Below are positions 57,587-64,000 of a stretch of 64,000 bases of DNA, in pieces. The notes beneath the pieces are model-generated. The model was given only the letters and a program-made list of their open reading frames with translations, had not been told where the DNA came from and did not search any database. Position numbers and translations under genes: made by a program. The first letter of the stretch is position 1. Each line of letters opens with the position of its first letter. The stretch spans positions 2,170,001 to 2,234,000 of the forward strand of contig NZ_CP024902.1 in the NCBI RefSeq assembly GCF_003330765.1. Direction: 5' to 3'. Origin of the DNA: Burkholderia pyrrocinia (GTDB lineage: Bacteria; Pseudomonadota; Gammaproteobacteria; Burkholderiales; Burkholderiaceae).

Positions 57587-58795
57587 ATGAAAACCCTGTC
57601 CCCGGATGTCGCACGCTCGCTCGACGGCCGCGCGTCGACCTTCGCGCGCTCGACGCTCGTCGCGCTCGTCGTGTTCGCAGCCATCACGCCGCTGCTGCTG
57701 CTCGTCGCGCCGACCGTCGCCGCCCAGCTCGCGACGCAGCTCGGGCTGTCCGCGTCGCAGATCGGCACTTACTTCTTCGTCGAACTCGGTGCGTTCAGTC
57801 TCGCGACCGTGCCGTCGTACCTGTGGCTCGGCCGGATCGACGCGCGCCGGGTCGCCGCGTTCGCCATCGCGCTGTTCGGCGCGGGCAACCTGCTGACCGC
57901 GCTGTGGATGCCGGGCTTCGCCGCGCTGCTCGCGCTGCGCGCCGTCACCGCGCTCGGCGGCGGCTCGCTGATGGTGCTCTGCATGACGAGCGCGGCGACG
58001 AGCATGAACAGCGACCGCGTGTACGGCCTGTGGGTCGTCGGCCAGCTGATCGCGGGCGCGATCGGCCTGTTCGTGCTGCCGCATGTGTTCGCCGCGTTCG
58101 GGCTGCGCGCGCTGTATGTCGCGCTCGCTGCGCTCGCCCTGCTCGCGGCGCCGCTGTCGCGCGGCTTTCCGTCGTCGCTCGGCGCGCGGACCGCGCCCGC
58201 ACAAACCGCGCGCGGCGACGCGACGCATACGCCGCGGAGTTTCATCGCGCTCGCGGTCGGCGCGGTGCTGACGTTCTATCTCGCGATCGGCAGCGTCTGG
58301 ACCTTCGCGAGCCGCGCCGCAGCGGAGGCCGGGCTCGATCCGCAGTCGACTGGCAACGTGCTCGCGATCGCGAGCGTAATGGGGATCGCCGGCGCGGCGC
58401 TCGCATCGTGCGCAGGCGGCCGGGTTGCGCGGCGCGCGATGCTGGCGGCCGGCTACGCGCTGCTCGCGGCCTCGCTCGTCGCGCTCGCCGCGATGCGGCA
58501 CACCGGCGGCTACAGCGCGGCGATCTTCGCGTTCAAGTTCGCATGGACGTTCGTGCTGCCGTTCATCCTCGCGACCGTCGCACAGATCGACACGTCGGGC
58601 CGCCTCGTCGCGACGCTCAACTTCGTGATCGGCGCCGGCCTCGCGGCCGGCCCGCTCCTCGCCGGGCTGATGCTCGACGCCGGCGGCACGATGCGCGCGC
58701 TGTTCGCGGCCGCGACGGCCGTCGCGATCGTGTCGTTCGCCGCGCTGCGCCATATCGATCTCCGCCCGCGCCCTTCCATTTCCTCCCAACCGTGA
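57587..58795 (+). CDS. MFS transporter
   Basis: A 402-residue major facilitator with 12 predicted helices: SLDGRASTFARSTLVALVVF opens the first, the GRIDARRVAAFAI loop between helices 2 and 3 is the A-type motif region, and a Thr/Ala-rich central linker lies at about 205-220. The substrate is not deducible. It lies 23 bases after the porin gene and 16 bases before the deacetylase gene, so the three are probably one operon, implying import or export of the deacetylase substrate or product. Confidence 0.88.
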   Translation: MKTLSPDVARSLDGRASTFARSTLVALVVFAAITPLLLLVAPTVAAQLATQLGLSASQIGTYFFVELGAFSLATVPSYLWLGRIDARRVAAFAIALFGAGNLLTALWMPGFAALLALRAVTALGGGSLMVLCMTSAATSMNSDRVYGLWVVGQLIAGAIGLFVLPHVFAAFGLRALYVALAALALLAAPLSRGFPSSLGARTAPAQTARGDATHTPRSFIALAVGAVLTFYLAIGSVWTFASRAAAEAGLDPQSTGNVLAIASVMGIAGAALASCAGGRVARRAMLAAGYALLAASLVALAAMRHTGGYSAAIFAFKFAWTFVLPFILATVAQIDTSGRLVATLNFVIGAGLAAGPLLAGLMLDAGGTMRALFAAATAVAIVSFAALRHIDLRPRPSISSQP

Positions 58796-58811
58796 CAGGT
58801 CACGCACATCC

Positions 58812-59921
58812 ATGAATCGCACTGCCTTCTTCACCGACGAACGCACTTTCTGGCACACCGGCGGCACGCACGCGCTGTTCTTCCCGGTCGGCGGCTGGGT
58901 CCAGCCGCCGTCGAGCGCGGGCTACGCGGAATCGCCCGATTCGAAGCGCCGCTTCCTGTCGCTCGTGCAGGCCTCGGGCCTCGCCGCACAGCTGGACCTG
59001 CGCGGCGCCGCGCCGGCCTCGACCGCCGACCTGCTGCGCATTCATCCAGCGCACTATCTCGACGCGTTCCGCGCACTCAGCGACGCGAACGGCGGCGACC
59101 TCGGCGATCTCGCGCCGTTCGGCAAGGGCAGCTACGAGATCGCCGCGCTGTCGGCCGGCCTCGCGATCGCTGCCGTCGACACGGTCGTCGCCGAGCGCGC
59201 GGCCAATGCGTTCTCGCTGTCGCGGCCGCCCGGCCATCACTGCCTGCGCGACCGCTCGATGGGCTTCTGCCTGCTGGCGAACATCCCGATCGCGATCGAG
59301 GCCGCCCGCGCGAAACACGGCATCGAGCGCGTCGCAGTGATCGACTGGGACGTGCATCACGGCAACGGCACGCAGTCGATCTACTACGACGATCCGGACA
59401 CGTTGACGATCTCGCTGCACCAGGACCGCTGCTTCCCGCCCGGCTACAGTGGCGCGGACGATCGCGGCGAGGGCGCGGGCGTCGGCGCGAACCTGAACGT
59501 GCCGCTGCTCGCGGGTAGCGGCGACGACGCGTATCGCTACGCGTTCGAGCGGATCGTGCTGCCGGCGCTGGAGCGTTTCCGGCCCGAACTGATCGTCATT
59601 GCGAGCGGGCTCGACGCGAGCGCGGTCGATCCGCTCGCGCGCATGCAGTTGCATACCGACAGCTACCGGTTCATGACGCGCGCGGTGAAGGAAACTGCGC
59701 AGCGCCATTGCGGCGGGCGGCTCGTTATCGTTCATGAAGGCGGCTATTCGGAAGCGTACGTGCCGTTCTGCGGGCTCGCGATCGTCGAGGAGCTGGCCGG
59801 CATCCGCACCGACGTCGCCGACCCGATGCTCGACCTCGCGATCGCGCAACAACCGGGCGAGCGGTTCGCCGCGTTCCAGCGCGCACTGCTTGATGAACTG
59901 GCGGCGTCGCTCGGGTTGTAA
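58812..59921 (+). CDS. Class II histone-deacetylase-like amidohydrolase (HDAH type)
   Basis: A 369-residue zinc deacetylase of the HDAC/acetylpolyamine amidohydrolase family. The catalytic residues sit exactly where known HDAH enzymes have them: His142-His143 (RPPGHH), zinc ligands Asp180, His182 (DWDVHHGNGTQ) and Asp268 (SGLDAS), and Tyr312 (HEGGYSEAY). The length is also that of Alcaligenes/Bordetella HDAH. It should release acetate from an N-acetyl amine such as an acetylpolyamine; the true substrate is unknown. The start has only a weak ribosome-binding site. It is the last gene after porin and MFS. Confidence 0.9.
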   Translation: MNRTAFFTDERTFWHTGGTHALFFPVGGWVQPPSSAGYAESPDSKRRFLSLVQASGLAAQLDLRGAAPASTADLLRIHPAHYLDAFRALSDANGGDLGDLAPFGKGSYEIAALSAGLAIAAVDTVVAERAANAFSLSRPPGHHCLRDRSMGFCLLANIPIAIEAARAKHGIERVAVIDWDVHHGNGTQSIYYDDPDTLTISLHQDRCFPPGYSGADDRGEGAGVGANLNVPLLAGSGDDAYRYAFERIVLPALERFRPELIVIASGLDASAVDPLARMQLHTDSYRFMTRAVKETAQRHCGGRLVIVHEGGYSEAYVPFCGLAIVEELAGIRTDVADPMLDLAIAQQPGERFAAFQRALLDELAASLGL

Positions 59922-59942
59922 CGCGCGCTGACAAACGATACG

Positions 59943-59962
59943 GGGCCGGCACGCGCCGGCCC
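59943..59962 (+). terminator. GC hairpin after the deacetylase gene
   Basis: An 8-bp stem (59943-59950 with 59955-59962) with an ACGC loop, 22 bases after the stop; no T-run, so a weak call. Confidence 0.35.
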
Positions 59963-60032
59963 TTGCGCGATCCGTGCGGATGGGGTCTCCTGTGCTTTTA
60001 CCCCTGTTCCGGCCCGAGGCCGCACTCTTCCG

Positions 60033-60257
60033 ATGAAATCGTCCCCGCGCGATAACAATGCCAAAACGCGCCGCCAGCCTTCGAAACTGGTCCTGAACAT
60101 CGCCGCCGTGACGGTCGGCCTCATCACGTTCGCGATCGGCGCGGCGTGGGTGATCTATAGCTGGGTCGTCGATCGCGAAGCGCAGTACTTCGCGATCCCG
60201 CTGGTGTTCTCGGTACCGGTGATCGTGGCGGTCGCGATCCGGAGCTTCTGGGAATAG
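60033..60257 (+). CDS. Small two-helix membrane protein, unknown
   Basis: I do not recognise this 74-residue protein. A basic, polar N-terminus (MKSSPRDNNAKTRRQPSK) precedes two membrane helices (about 20-42 and 50-70), and it ends in RSFWE. The codon use is like its neighbours. The ATG has no strong ribosome-binding site. It may be a small membrane-anchored regulator or an uncharacterised conserved protein; nothing in the context says more. Confidence 0.6.
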   Translation: MKSSPRDNNAKTRRQPSKLVLNIAAVTVGLITFAIGAAWVIYSWVVDREAQYFAIPLVFSVPVIVAVAIRSFWE

Positions 60258-60529
60258 CGTGCTGCGCGGGTGCCTGGCATCGCCATCGCCCACTGCGTCA
60301 AGTCTGAATGCCCGCGCCAATTCAAGTAAATCAATGACTTACTTTATTTTTCTGATCGACTGGCGATGCGATCGGGTGAGTGCGGCGCAGCATAAAGGCA
60401 TCAAGAAACTGCGCGTCAGGACGCTTCGTGAACGCCGCCCGAAAATTGGCTGACGGTGAATCCAGGGGATTGCCTGCGTCAAGAGATCCGGGATAACGTC
60501 GTTAAGATGACCAGAGACCGGAGATTCAC

Positions 60530-60709
60530 ATGCTCTACGCCATCTTGACGCCTGACGAGGAAGCGCCCCTCGGCTATTTCGATTCACCCGATGCACCGAC
60601 CCCGGAGGAACTGGCCGATCATCTTGCCCGTGCGATGGGTTTTGACGATCGCGATGCGTGGAGTCACGCGTACGGAATCGAGCAACTTGGCATTGCGCCG
60701 GTACATTGA
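60530..60709 (+). CDS. Hypothetical 59-residue acidic protein
   Basis: A short open frame encoding MLYAILTPDEEAPLGYFDSP followed by a further 39 residues ending GIAPVH. A good GGAG ribosome-binding site sits seven bases upstream, and codon use is partly like the host. The protein is acidic, small and soluble, with no signal or membrane segment. It lies in a low-GC patch and may be an ORFan of transferred DNA. Confidence 0.45.
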   Translation: MLYAILTPDEEAPLGYFDSPDAPTPEELADHLARAMGFDDRDAWSHAYGIEQLGIAPVH

Positions 60710-61029
60710 CGGCTCTGCTTGGAACCTGGCGTCCCGTCAGAAACGCGATAATCTGCAATGCATTCGTGCTCAATCGACTCAAGCCTCTCCTGCCTGTGAA
60801 CACAACATGACGCTCGGCGTTCTTGCGAATCGGTTTAAGACGCCGCGCCGTTACCGTGAATGCAGCCGGAACGATTCACTGTACCGAGTCGCAAGAAATC
60901 TTGCCGCGTACTTTTTTGCGATTGCCATTCGGGACTAACGAGCGCTTAAAACAACAAAGCGCCGCGGTCAGTCGACACGCGACGCTTGTCTGTTGAACGA
61001 CGAAACAACACCTAACGCGTATTCACGCA
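60710..61029. other. Non-coding low-GC stretch with a degenerate terminator-like hairpin
   Basis: No gene can be supported in these 320 bases. Near 60951-60990 lies a hairpin-forming sequence 25/31 identical to the tRNA-Leu terminator at 61453-61486. It lies downstream of the secreted-protein gene and may end it. Confidence 0.5.
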
Positions 61030-61323
61030 TCACTCACAGGCCGGCTTGCGCACATGGATTGGCCCAATCCCCTGAGATCCACCGGTGAAGCTAAGCGCCG
61101 AAACCGCCAGCATCGTACCGACCGACTTCAGCACGGCCTCCGTCGACAAAGGCTTGTCGCTCAAAAACACCAGCCTCGAATAGGCGGAACACTCCGTCGA
61201 CGACGCGGCTACCTGCACTGGTCTTGCACTCCATGCGACGTTGTCGGCCGGCGTGGCCGAAAATGCCGGTATTGCCAGCGTCAGTGCCAGAACGGCGATC
61301 GGCATACTTATCGTCTTATTCAT
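61030..61323 (-). CDS. Small secreted protein, unknown
   Basis: I do not recognise this 97-residue protein. A signal peptide (MNKTISMPIAVLALTLAIPAFS) is followed by a Thr/Ser-rich mature domain with two Cys (STECSAYS near the middle and the C-terminal KPACE), which may form a disulfide. The start at 61323 has a GAGGG box and a clean signal peptide; the longer frame to 61452 adds nothing like a signal. It lies in the low-GC patch between the small ORF and tRNA-Leu. Confidence 0.6.
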   Translation of the reverse strand: MNKTISMPIAVLALTLAIPAFSATPADNVAWSARPVQVAASSTECSAYSRLVFLSDKPLSTEAVLKSVGTMLAVSALSFTGGSQGIGPIHVRKPACE

Positions 61324-61452
61324 CGACAGCCCTCTGCAAGACATCCCGCCTGCGTAAAAGATACCGACGATATTACATACGATTGAATCGACACGCTTGC
61401 AAGAACGGCCCGCGCCTGACATGTATGTCCGCGAAAAAGCGGGCATCAACAA

Positions 61453-61486
61453 AAAAGCGCTGCGGTCAGCCGACCGGCAGCGCTTT
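61453..61486 (-). terminator. Terminator of tRNA-Leu
   Basis: A long minus-strand hairpin of AAAAGCGCTGC type arms with a GGTC/GACC inner stem and an A/T-rich end, 38 bases downstream of the tRNA-Leu gene. Confidence 0.75.
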
Positions 61487-61523
61487 TCGGGAACGGCACC
61501 CCGATGGGTGTTCGTCCGATTTC

Positions 61524-61610
61524 TGGTGCGTGAGGCCGGACTCGAACCGGCACACCCTTGCGGGCGTCAGGACCTAAACCTGGTGCGTCTACCAATTTCG
61601 CCACTCACGC
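61524..61610 (-). tRNA. tRNA-Leu (TAG)
   Basis: An 87-base class II tRNA with an encoded CCA and a long variable arm. The acceptor stem is GCGTGAG with CTCACGC, and the anticodon loop TTTAGGT gives TAG. It stands alone on the minus strand, flanked by the low-GC patch on one side and the synthase-like gene on the other. Confidence 0.96.
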
Positions 61611-61783
61611 GCATGCTCTGTCGCCTGATCGCACGGAACAGGAACGCAGCCTGCGTTCACCGCGCGCCCGGGACCGCCCGCCGGCCGGCCTGAAAACCGG
61701 CACGCCCGATTAGGCGAGCGCGAGATTCTACCCGATCCGTGCGGCCTTGTCTCGCCCTGCCGGCACCCGCCGTGCAGCGGTGC

Positions 61784-61789
61784 TAGAAT
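61784..61789 (+). promoter_or_regulatory. Extended -10 of the synthase-like gene
   Basis: TGC-TAGAAT (61781-61789), an extended -10. It overlaps the ATG at 61788, so that ATG cannot be the start; this supports the GTG at 61860. Confidence 0.45.
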
Positions 61790-61859
61790 GCCGCGCTCGA
61801 CGTTTCGGCACCGCGTCGCCGCGCATCCCCCCGAACCCGCCCCCGACACGATTCCGCCC

Positions 61860-62693
61860 GTGAACTTCGACGACTACTGTCAGCAAAAGGCCGCCCCCGC
61901 GGGCTCCAGCGTCTACTACGCGCTGCGTCAGGCACCATTCGCCACTCAGCCGCGCCTGACGGCGCTGTTCGCGCTGCGCCGCGAACTCGAGGAAACCGTC
62001 AAGGAAACCAGCGACCCGACCGTTGGACACACGAAGCTCGCGTGGTGGCACAAGGAACTCGCGGCGCTGGCCGCCGGGCAGCCGTCGCACCCGGTCACGA
62101 AGGCGCTCGCGCAGCATCATCCGGCGATCGCCGCCGAGGCCGACGCGTTGCGCACGCTCGTCAACGGTTACGGGATGGATCTCGAACAGGCGCGCTACCT
62201 CGATTTCGCGAACCTGCAGCGCTACATCGCGCAGGTCGGCAGCACCTTCGCGTCGCTGGTCGCGCGCGCAAGCGCCGCGAACCCGGCCGACCCGCAGCCG
62301 TGGGCCGTGGACGCCGGCCGCGCACTGACGCTCGCGCAATTCGTGCAGGAACTCGGCAACGACGCGCGCCATGGCCGCATCTACCTGCCGATCGACGAAC
62401 TGCAGCGCTACAACGTGACGGCGGCCGATCTGCTGAACCGCCGTTACAGCCCGGCCTTCACCGAATTGCTGCAATTTCAGACGGCGCGCGCGCGCGAAGC
62501 GCTCGCGGCCGCCGAAGCGGCGATCCCCGCATCCGAACGCCGCGCGCAGCGCACGCTGCGCGCGCAGATCGCGCTGGCAGGCTCGCTGCTCGACGAAATC
62601 GAGCGCGACGGCTACCAGGTGCTGCACCAGCGCATCGCACTGACGCCGATCCGCAAGCTGTGGATCGCGTGGCGCGCCGCGCGCCGGCGCTGA
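61860..62693 (+). CDS. Squalene/phytoene-synthase-fold protein, degenerate active site, GTG start
   Basis: A 277-residue member of the squalene/phytoene synthase fold, close to HpnD in length and in segments such as DYCQQKAAPAGSSVYYALRQ, TVGHTKLAWWHKELAAL and DARHGRIYLPIDEL. In active enzymes the first metal motif is DDxxD-like; here it reads E44-E-T-V-K48, losing both Asp, and the second reads E164-L-G-N-D168, keeping only the second Asp. It may be a pseudoenzyme comparable to mitochondrial NDUFAF6, or have altered activity. The GTG at 61860 is chosen because the upstream ATG overlaps the -10 box. No other hopanoid gene is near. Confidence 0.75.
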   Translation: MNFDDYCQQKAAPAGSSVYYALRQAPFATQPRLTALFALRRELEETVKETSDPTVGHTKLAWWHKELAALAAGQPSHPVTKALAQHHPAIAAEADALRTLVNGYGMDLEQARYLDFANLQRYIAQVGSTFASLVARASAANPADPQPWAVDAGRALTLAQFVQELGNDARHGRIYLPIDELQRYNVTAADLLNRRYSPAFTELLQFQTARAREALAAAEAAIPASERRAQRTLRAQIALAGSLLDEIERDGYQVLHQRIALTPIRKLWIAWRAARRR

Positions 62694-62703
62694 CACCAAC
62701 GCA

Positions 62704-63918
62704 TCACGCCTTCAACAACGGCAGCGTGTCGAAGCGCTGCTGCAGCACGCGCGCCGCATCGAGCCCCCACCACGGCCCGAGCACGGTCGCGTAGAGCTGG
62801 CGGAAATCGACCGTGACCGGCAGGTTGCCGTTGCCGTCGAGCCGCCCGAGCGCCGGCGGCGCGCCGTACAGCCCGCCGGCCACGCGCCCGCCCATCACGA
62901 AATGCGGCGCGGCCGTGCCGTGATCGGTGCCGTTGCTCTGGTTCTCGCGCACACGCCGCCCGAATTCCGCATACGTCATCACGAGCGCCTGGTTCCAGCG
63001 CCCGAGTTCGATCAACGCGCCGCGCATCGCGCTCATCCCTTCCGCGAACTGCTTGAGCAGCGCGGCCTGCTGCCCCGGCTGGTTCTGGTGCGTGTCGAAA
63101 CCGTTGAGTGTCAGGCGCAGCACCGCGACGCCATCCTGCGCGCCGGGCCCGGACGCTTCGCACGCGGCCAGCACCTGCATCGCGGTCTTGACCGACGTGC
63201 CGAACGCGCCGGCCGGAAATGCCGTCCTGAATTCACGCATCCCGCCGCGCGGGCGCAGCCGGTCGGCCGCCTTCACGATGTCGTTCTCGACGTCGATGAT
63301 ATGCGCGAGCGCCGGGTTCTGCTCGCGCAGCGACGACGGTTCGGCGAGCCGGGCCGCACGGATGAACTGCGCGGGATTGACGAGTGCGATCGCGCGCGCG
63401 CCGTTCGCGAGCGACCCCATCTCGGCGCTGCCGAGCACGACGCCGTCCGCCGCGAAACCAGGCGGCACGGGTGCCTGCGCGAACGCGCGCGTGAGCCAGC
63501 CTTCGTGCAGGTACTGGTCCGAGCGCGACGCGGTATCCCAGATCTCGATCGAGCGGAAATGCGACAGGTTCGGCTGCGGATAGCCGACGCCCTGCACGAC
63601 CGCGACCTGCCCGTCGCGCCACAACGGCATCAGCGGCGCGAGCGACGGGTGCAGCCCCGTGTGCGCGTCGAGCTGCAGCACCTGCTCGCGCTTGATGCCG
63701 ATGCTGTGCCGGAACTGGTAGTACAGCGGGTCCGCGTACGGCACCACCGTGTTGAGGCCGTCGTTGCCGCCCTTCAGCTCGACGAGGATCAGCACGTTCG
63801 CATACCCGGCCGCCGGTTGCCGTCCCGTCGATGCCGCCGCCATCGCGGGCGACTGCCACAGCGACACGCCGGCCGCGGCCGCGGCGCCCGTCAGCGTCAG
63901 AAAATCACGTCGGTTCAT
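62704..63918 (-). CDS. DUF1501-family Tat-exported protein
   Basis: A 404-residue DUF1501 protein related to alkaline-phosphatase-fold/sulfatase-like enzymes. A Tat signal peptide (MNRRDFLTLTGAAAAAGVSLW, with the RRDF twin-arginine motif) is followed by VLILVELKGGNDGLNTVVPY and VMTYAEFGRRVRENQSNGTDHGTA, family hallmarks. DUF1501 genes almost always sit next to a DUF1800 gene; its tail is visible upstream at 63959. Role unknown; the pair may act on an exported substrate. Confidence 0.85.
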   Translation of the reverse strand: MNRRDFLTLTGAAAAAGVSLWQSPAMAAASTGRQPAAGYANVLILVELKGGNDGLNTVVPYADPLYYQFRHSIGIKREQVLQLDAHTGLHPSLAPLMPLWRDGQVAVVQGVGYPQPNLSHFRSIEIWDTASRSDQYLHEGWLTRAFAQAPVPPGFAADGVVLGSAEMGSLANGARAIALVNPAQFIRAARLAEPSSLREQNPALAHIIDVENDIVKAADRLRPRGGMREFRTAFPAGAFGTSVKTAMQVLAACEASGPGAQDGVAVLRLTLNGFDTHQNQPGQQAALLKQFAEGMSAMRGALIELGRWNQALVMTYAEFGRRVRENQSNGTDHGTAAPHFVMGGRVAGGLYGAPPALGRLDGNGNLPVTVDFRQLYATVLGPWWGLDAARVLQQRFDTLPLLKA

Positions 63919-63958
63919 CGCGCATCCTTTGGTTCGCCGCTCGGCACATCCGTTTGAA

Positions 63959-64000
63959 TCATTTCAGTTGATAGGCCGGATCCATCAGCAGCGCCTCGAG
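63959..64000 (-). CDS. C-terminal fragment, probable DUF1800 gene
   Basis: The last 13 codons and a TGA stop of a minus-strand gene that enters from the right (peptide ending EALLMDPAYQLK). Its position 40 bases upstream of DUF1501 matches the usual DUF1800-DUF1501 pair. Identity rests on context; too little sequence is present for a direct call. Confidence 0.45.
   Translation of the reverse strand, partial: LEALLMDPAYQLK

Noticed and set aside
60334..60453. A short ORF starting MTYFIFLIDWRCD in the low-GC patch
   Set aside because: No ribosome-binding site, only 39 residues, and no support beyond an open frame.
60591..60938. A 115-codon plus-strand frame in the low-GC patch
   Set aside because: It overlaps the better-supported 59-residue ORF in another frame and has no signal, domain or ribosome-binding site.
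61788..61859. ATG at 61788 as the start of the synthase-like gene
   Set aside because: The ATG overlaps an extended -10 box and the added 24 residues match nothing in the family; GTG at 61860 gives the family length.
1..64000. CRISPR arrays, insertion sequences, integrases or prophage genes
   Set aside because: No regular repeat-spacer pattern, transposase motif or phage structural gene was found on reading both strands.

Overview
The window is high-GC chromosomal DNA from a betaproteobacterium, most probably Burkholderia and likely the B. cepacia complex. Three things point there: the GC-rich third codon positions, the very long spurious antisense frames this produces, and a housekeeping gene order typical of Burkholderiales (tig-clpP-clpX-lon-tRNA-ppiD; msrB-yciB-bolA-parvulin; mltG-tmk-holB-tatD). 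The genus and species assignment is inference from gene content; no search was run. I see no phage, insertion sequence, CRISPR array or integrase. About 57 protein genes, two of them partial or very small, and three tRNA genes can be supported.

Layout. 1-5 kb: a BON-LysM protein, asparaginase, a PsiF-type protein, a small membrane protein and a SYLF lipoprotein. 3.9-12.6 kb, minus strand: mltG-tmk-holB-tatD, then an ankyrin protein, an orphan Rap1a/Tai-like protein, an MscS channel, an AAA ATPase and a family-4 glycosyltransferase. 12.7-17.1 kb: ygfZ and a TANGO2/NRDE protein (+), then a minus-strand set of Dabb protein, hotdog thioesterase, HSL-type esterase and acetyltransferase. 17.1-20.1 kb: an AT-rich leader and a large glycosidase-like lipoprotein. 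20.3-27.8 kb: a membrane diguanylate cyclase, then thiolase, nicotinamidase, bifunctional hydratase/dehydrogenase and acyl-CoA ligase (beta-oxidation). 28-31.7 kb: selO, msrB, yciB, bolA and a parvulin. 31.9-36.5 kb: purL with a linked acetyltransferase. 36.8-42.9 kb: a D-amino-acid dehydrogenase-like oxidase, the NAD(P)HX repair enzyme, pgi, and the head-to-head pair ybbA/tesA. 43-51.7 kb, minus: the proteostasis block ppiD, tRNA-Asp, tRNA-Val, lon, clpX, clpP, tig. 52-60 kb: glycerate kinase, a MarR regulator, a ketopantoate-reductase-like gene, then a LuxR-type regulator facing porin, MFS transporter and class II histone-deacetylase-like amidohydrolase genes. 60.2-61.5 kb: a low-GC patch with two tiny ORFans beside tRNA-Leu. 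61.7-64 kb: a divergent squalene/phytoene-synthase-like protein and a DUF1501 protein with the tail of its upstream partner.

How the genes work together. Most of the window is core metabolism and protein quality control. Folding and turnover are concentrated in tig, clpP, clpX, lon and ppiD; oxidative and redox repair in msrB, selO and the NAD(P)HX enzyme; fatty-acid degradation in ligase, FadJ-like protein and thiolase.

The best leads for something undescribed are: (i) the regulator-porin-MFS-deacetylase module at 55-59.9 kb, which looks like uptake and deacetylation of an unknown acetylated amine or amide; (ii) the isoprenoid-synthase-fold protein at 61.86 kb, whose first metal-binding motif is lost; (iii) the orphan lipoprotein glycosidase at 18 kb; (iv) the ybbA/tesA start codons that share bases; and (v) the AT-rich scar near tRNA-Leu.
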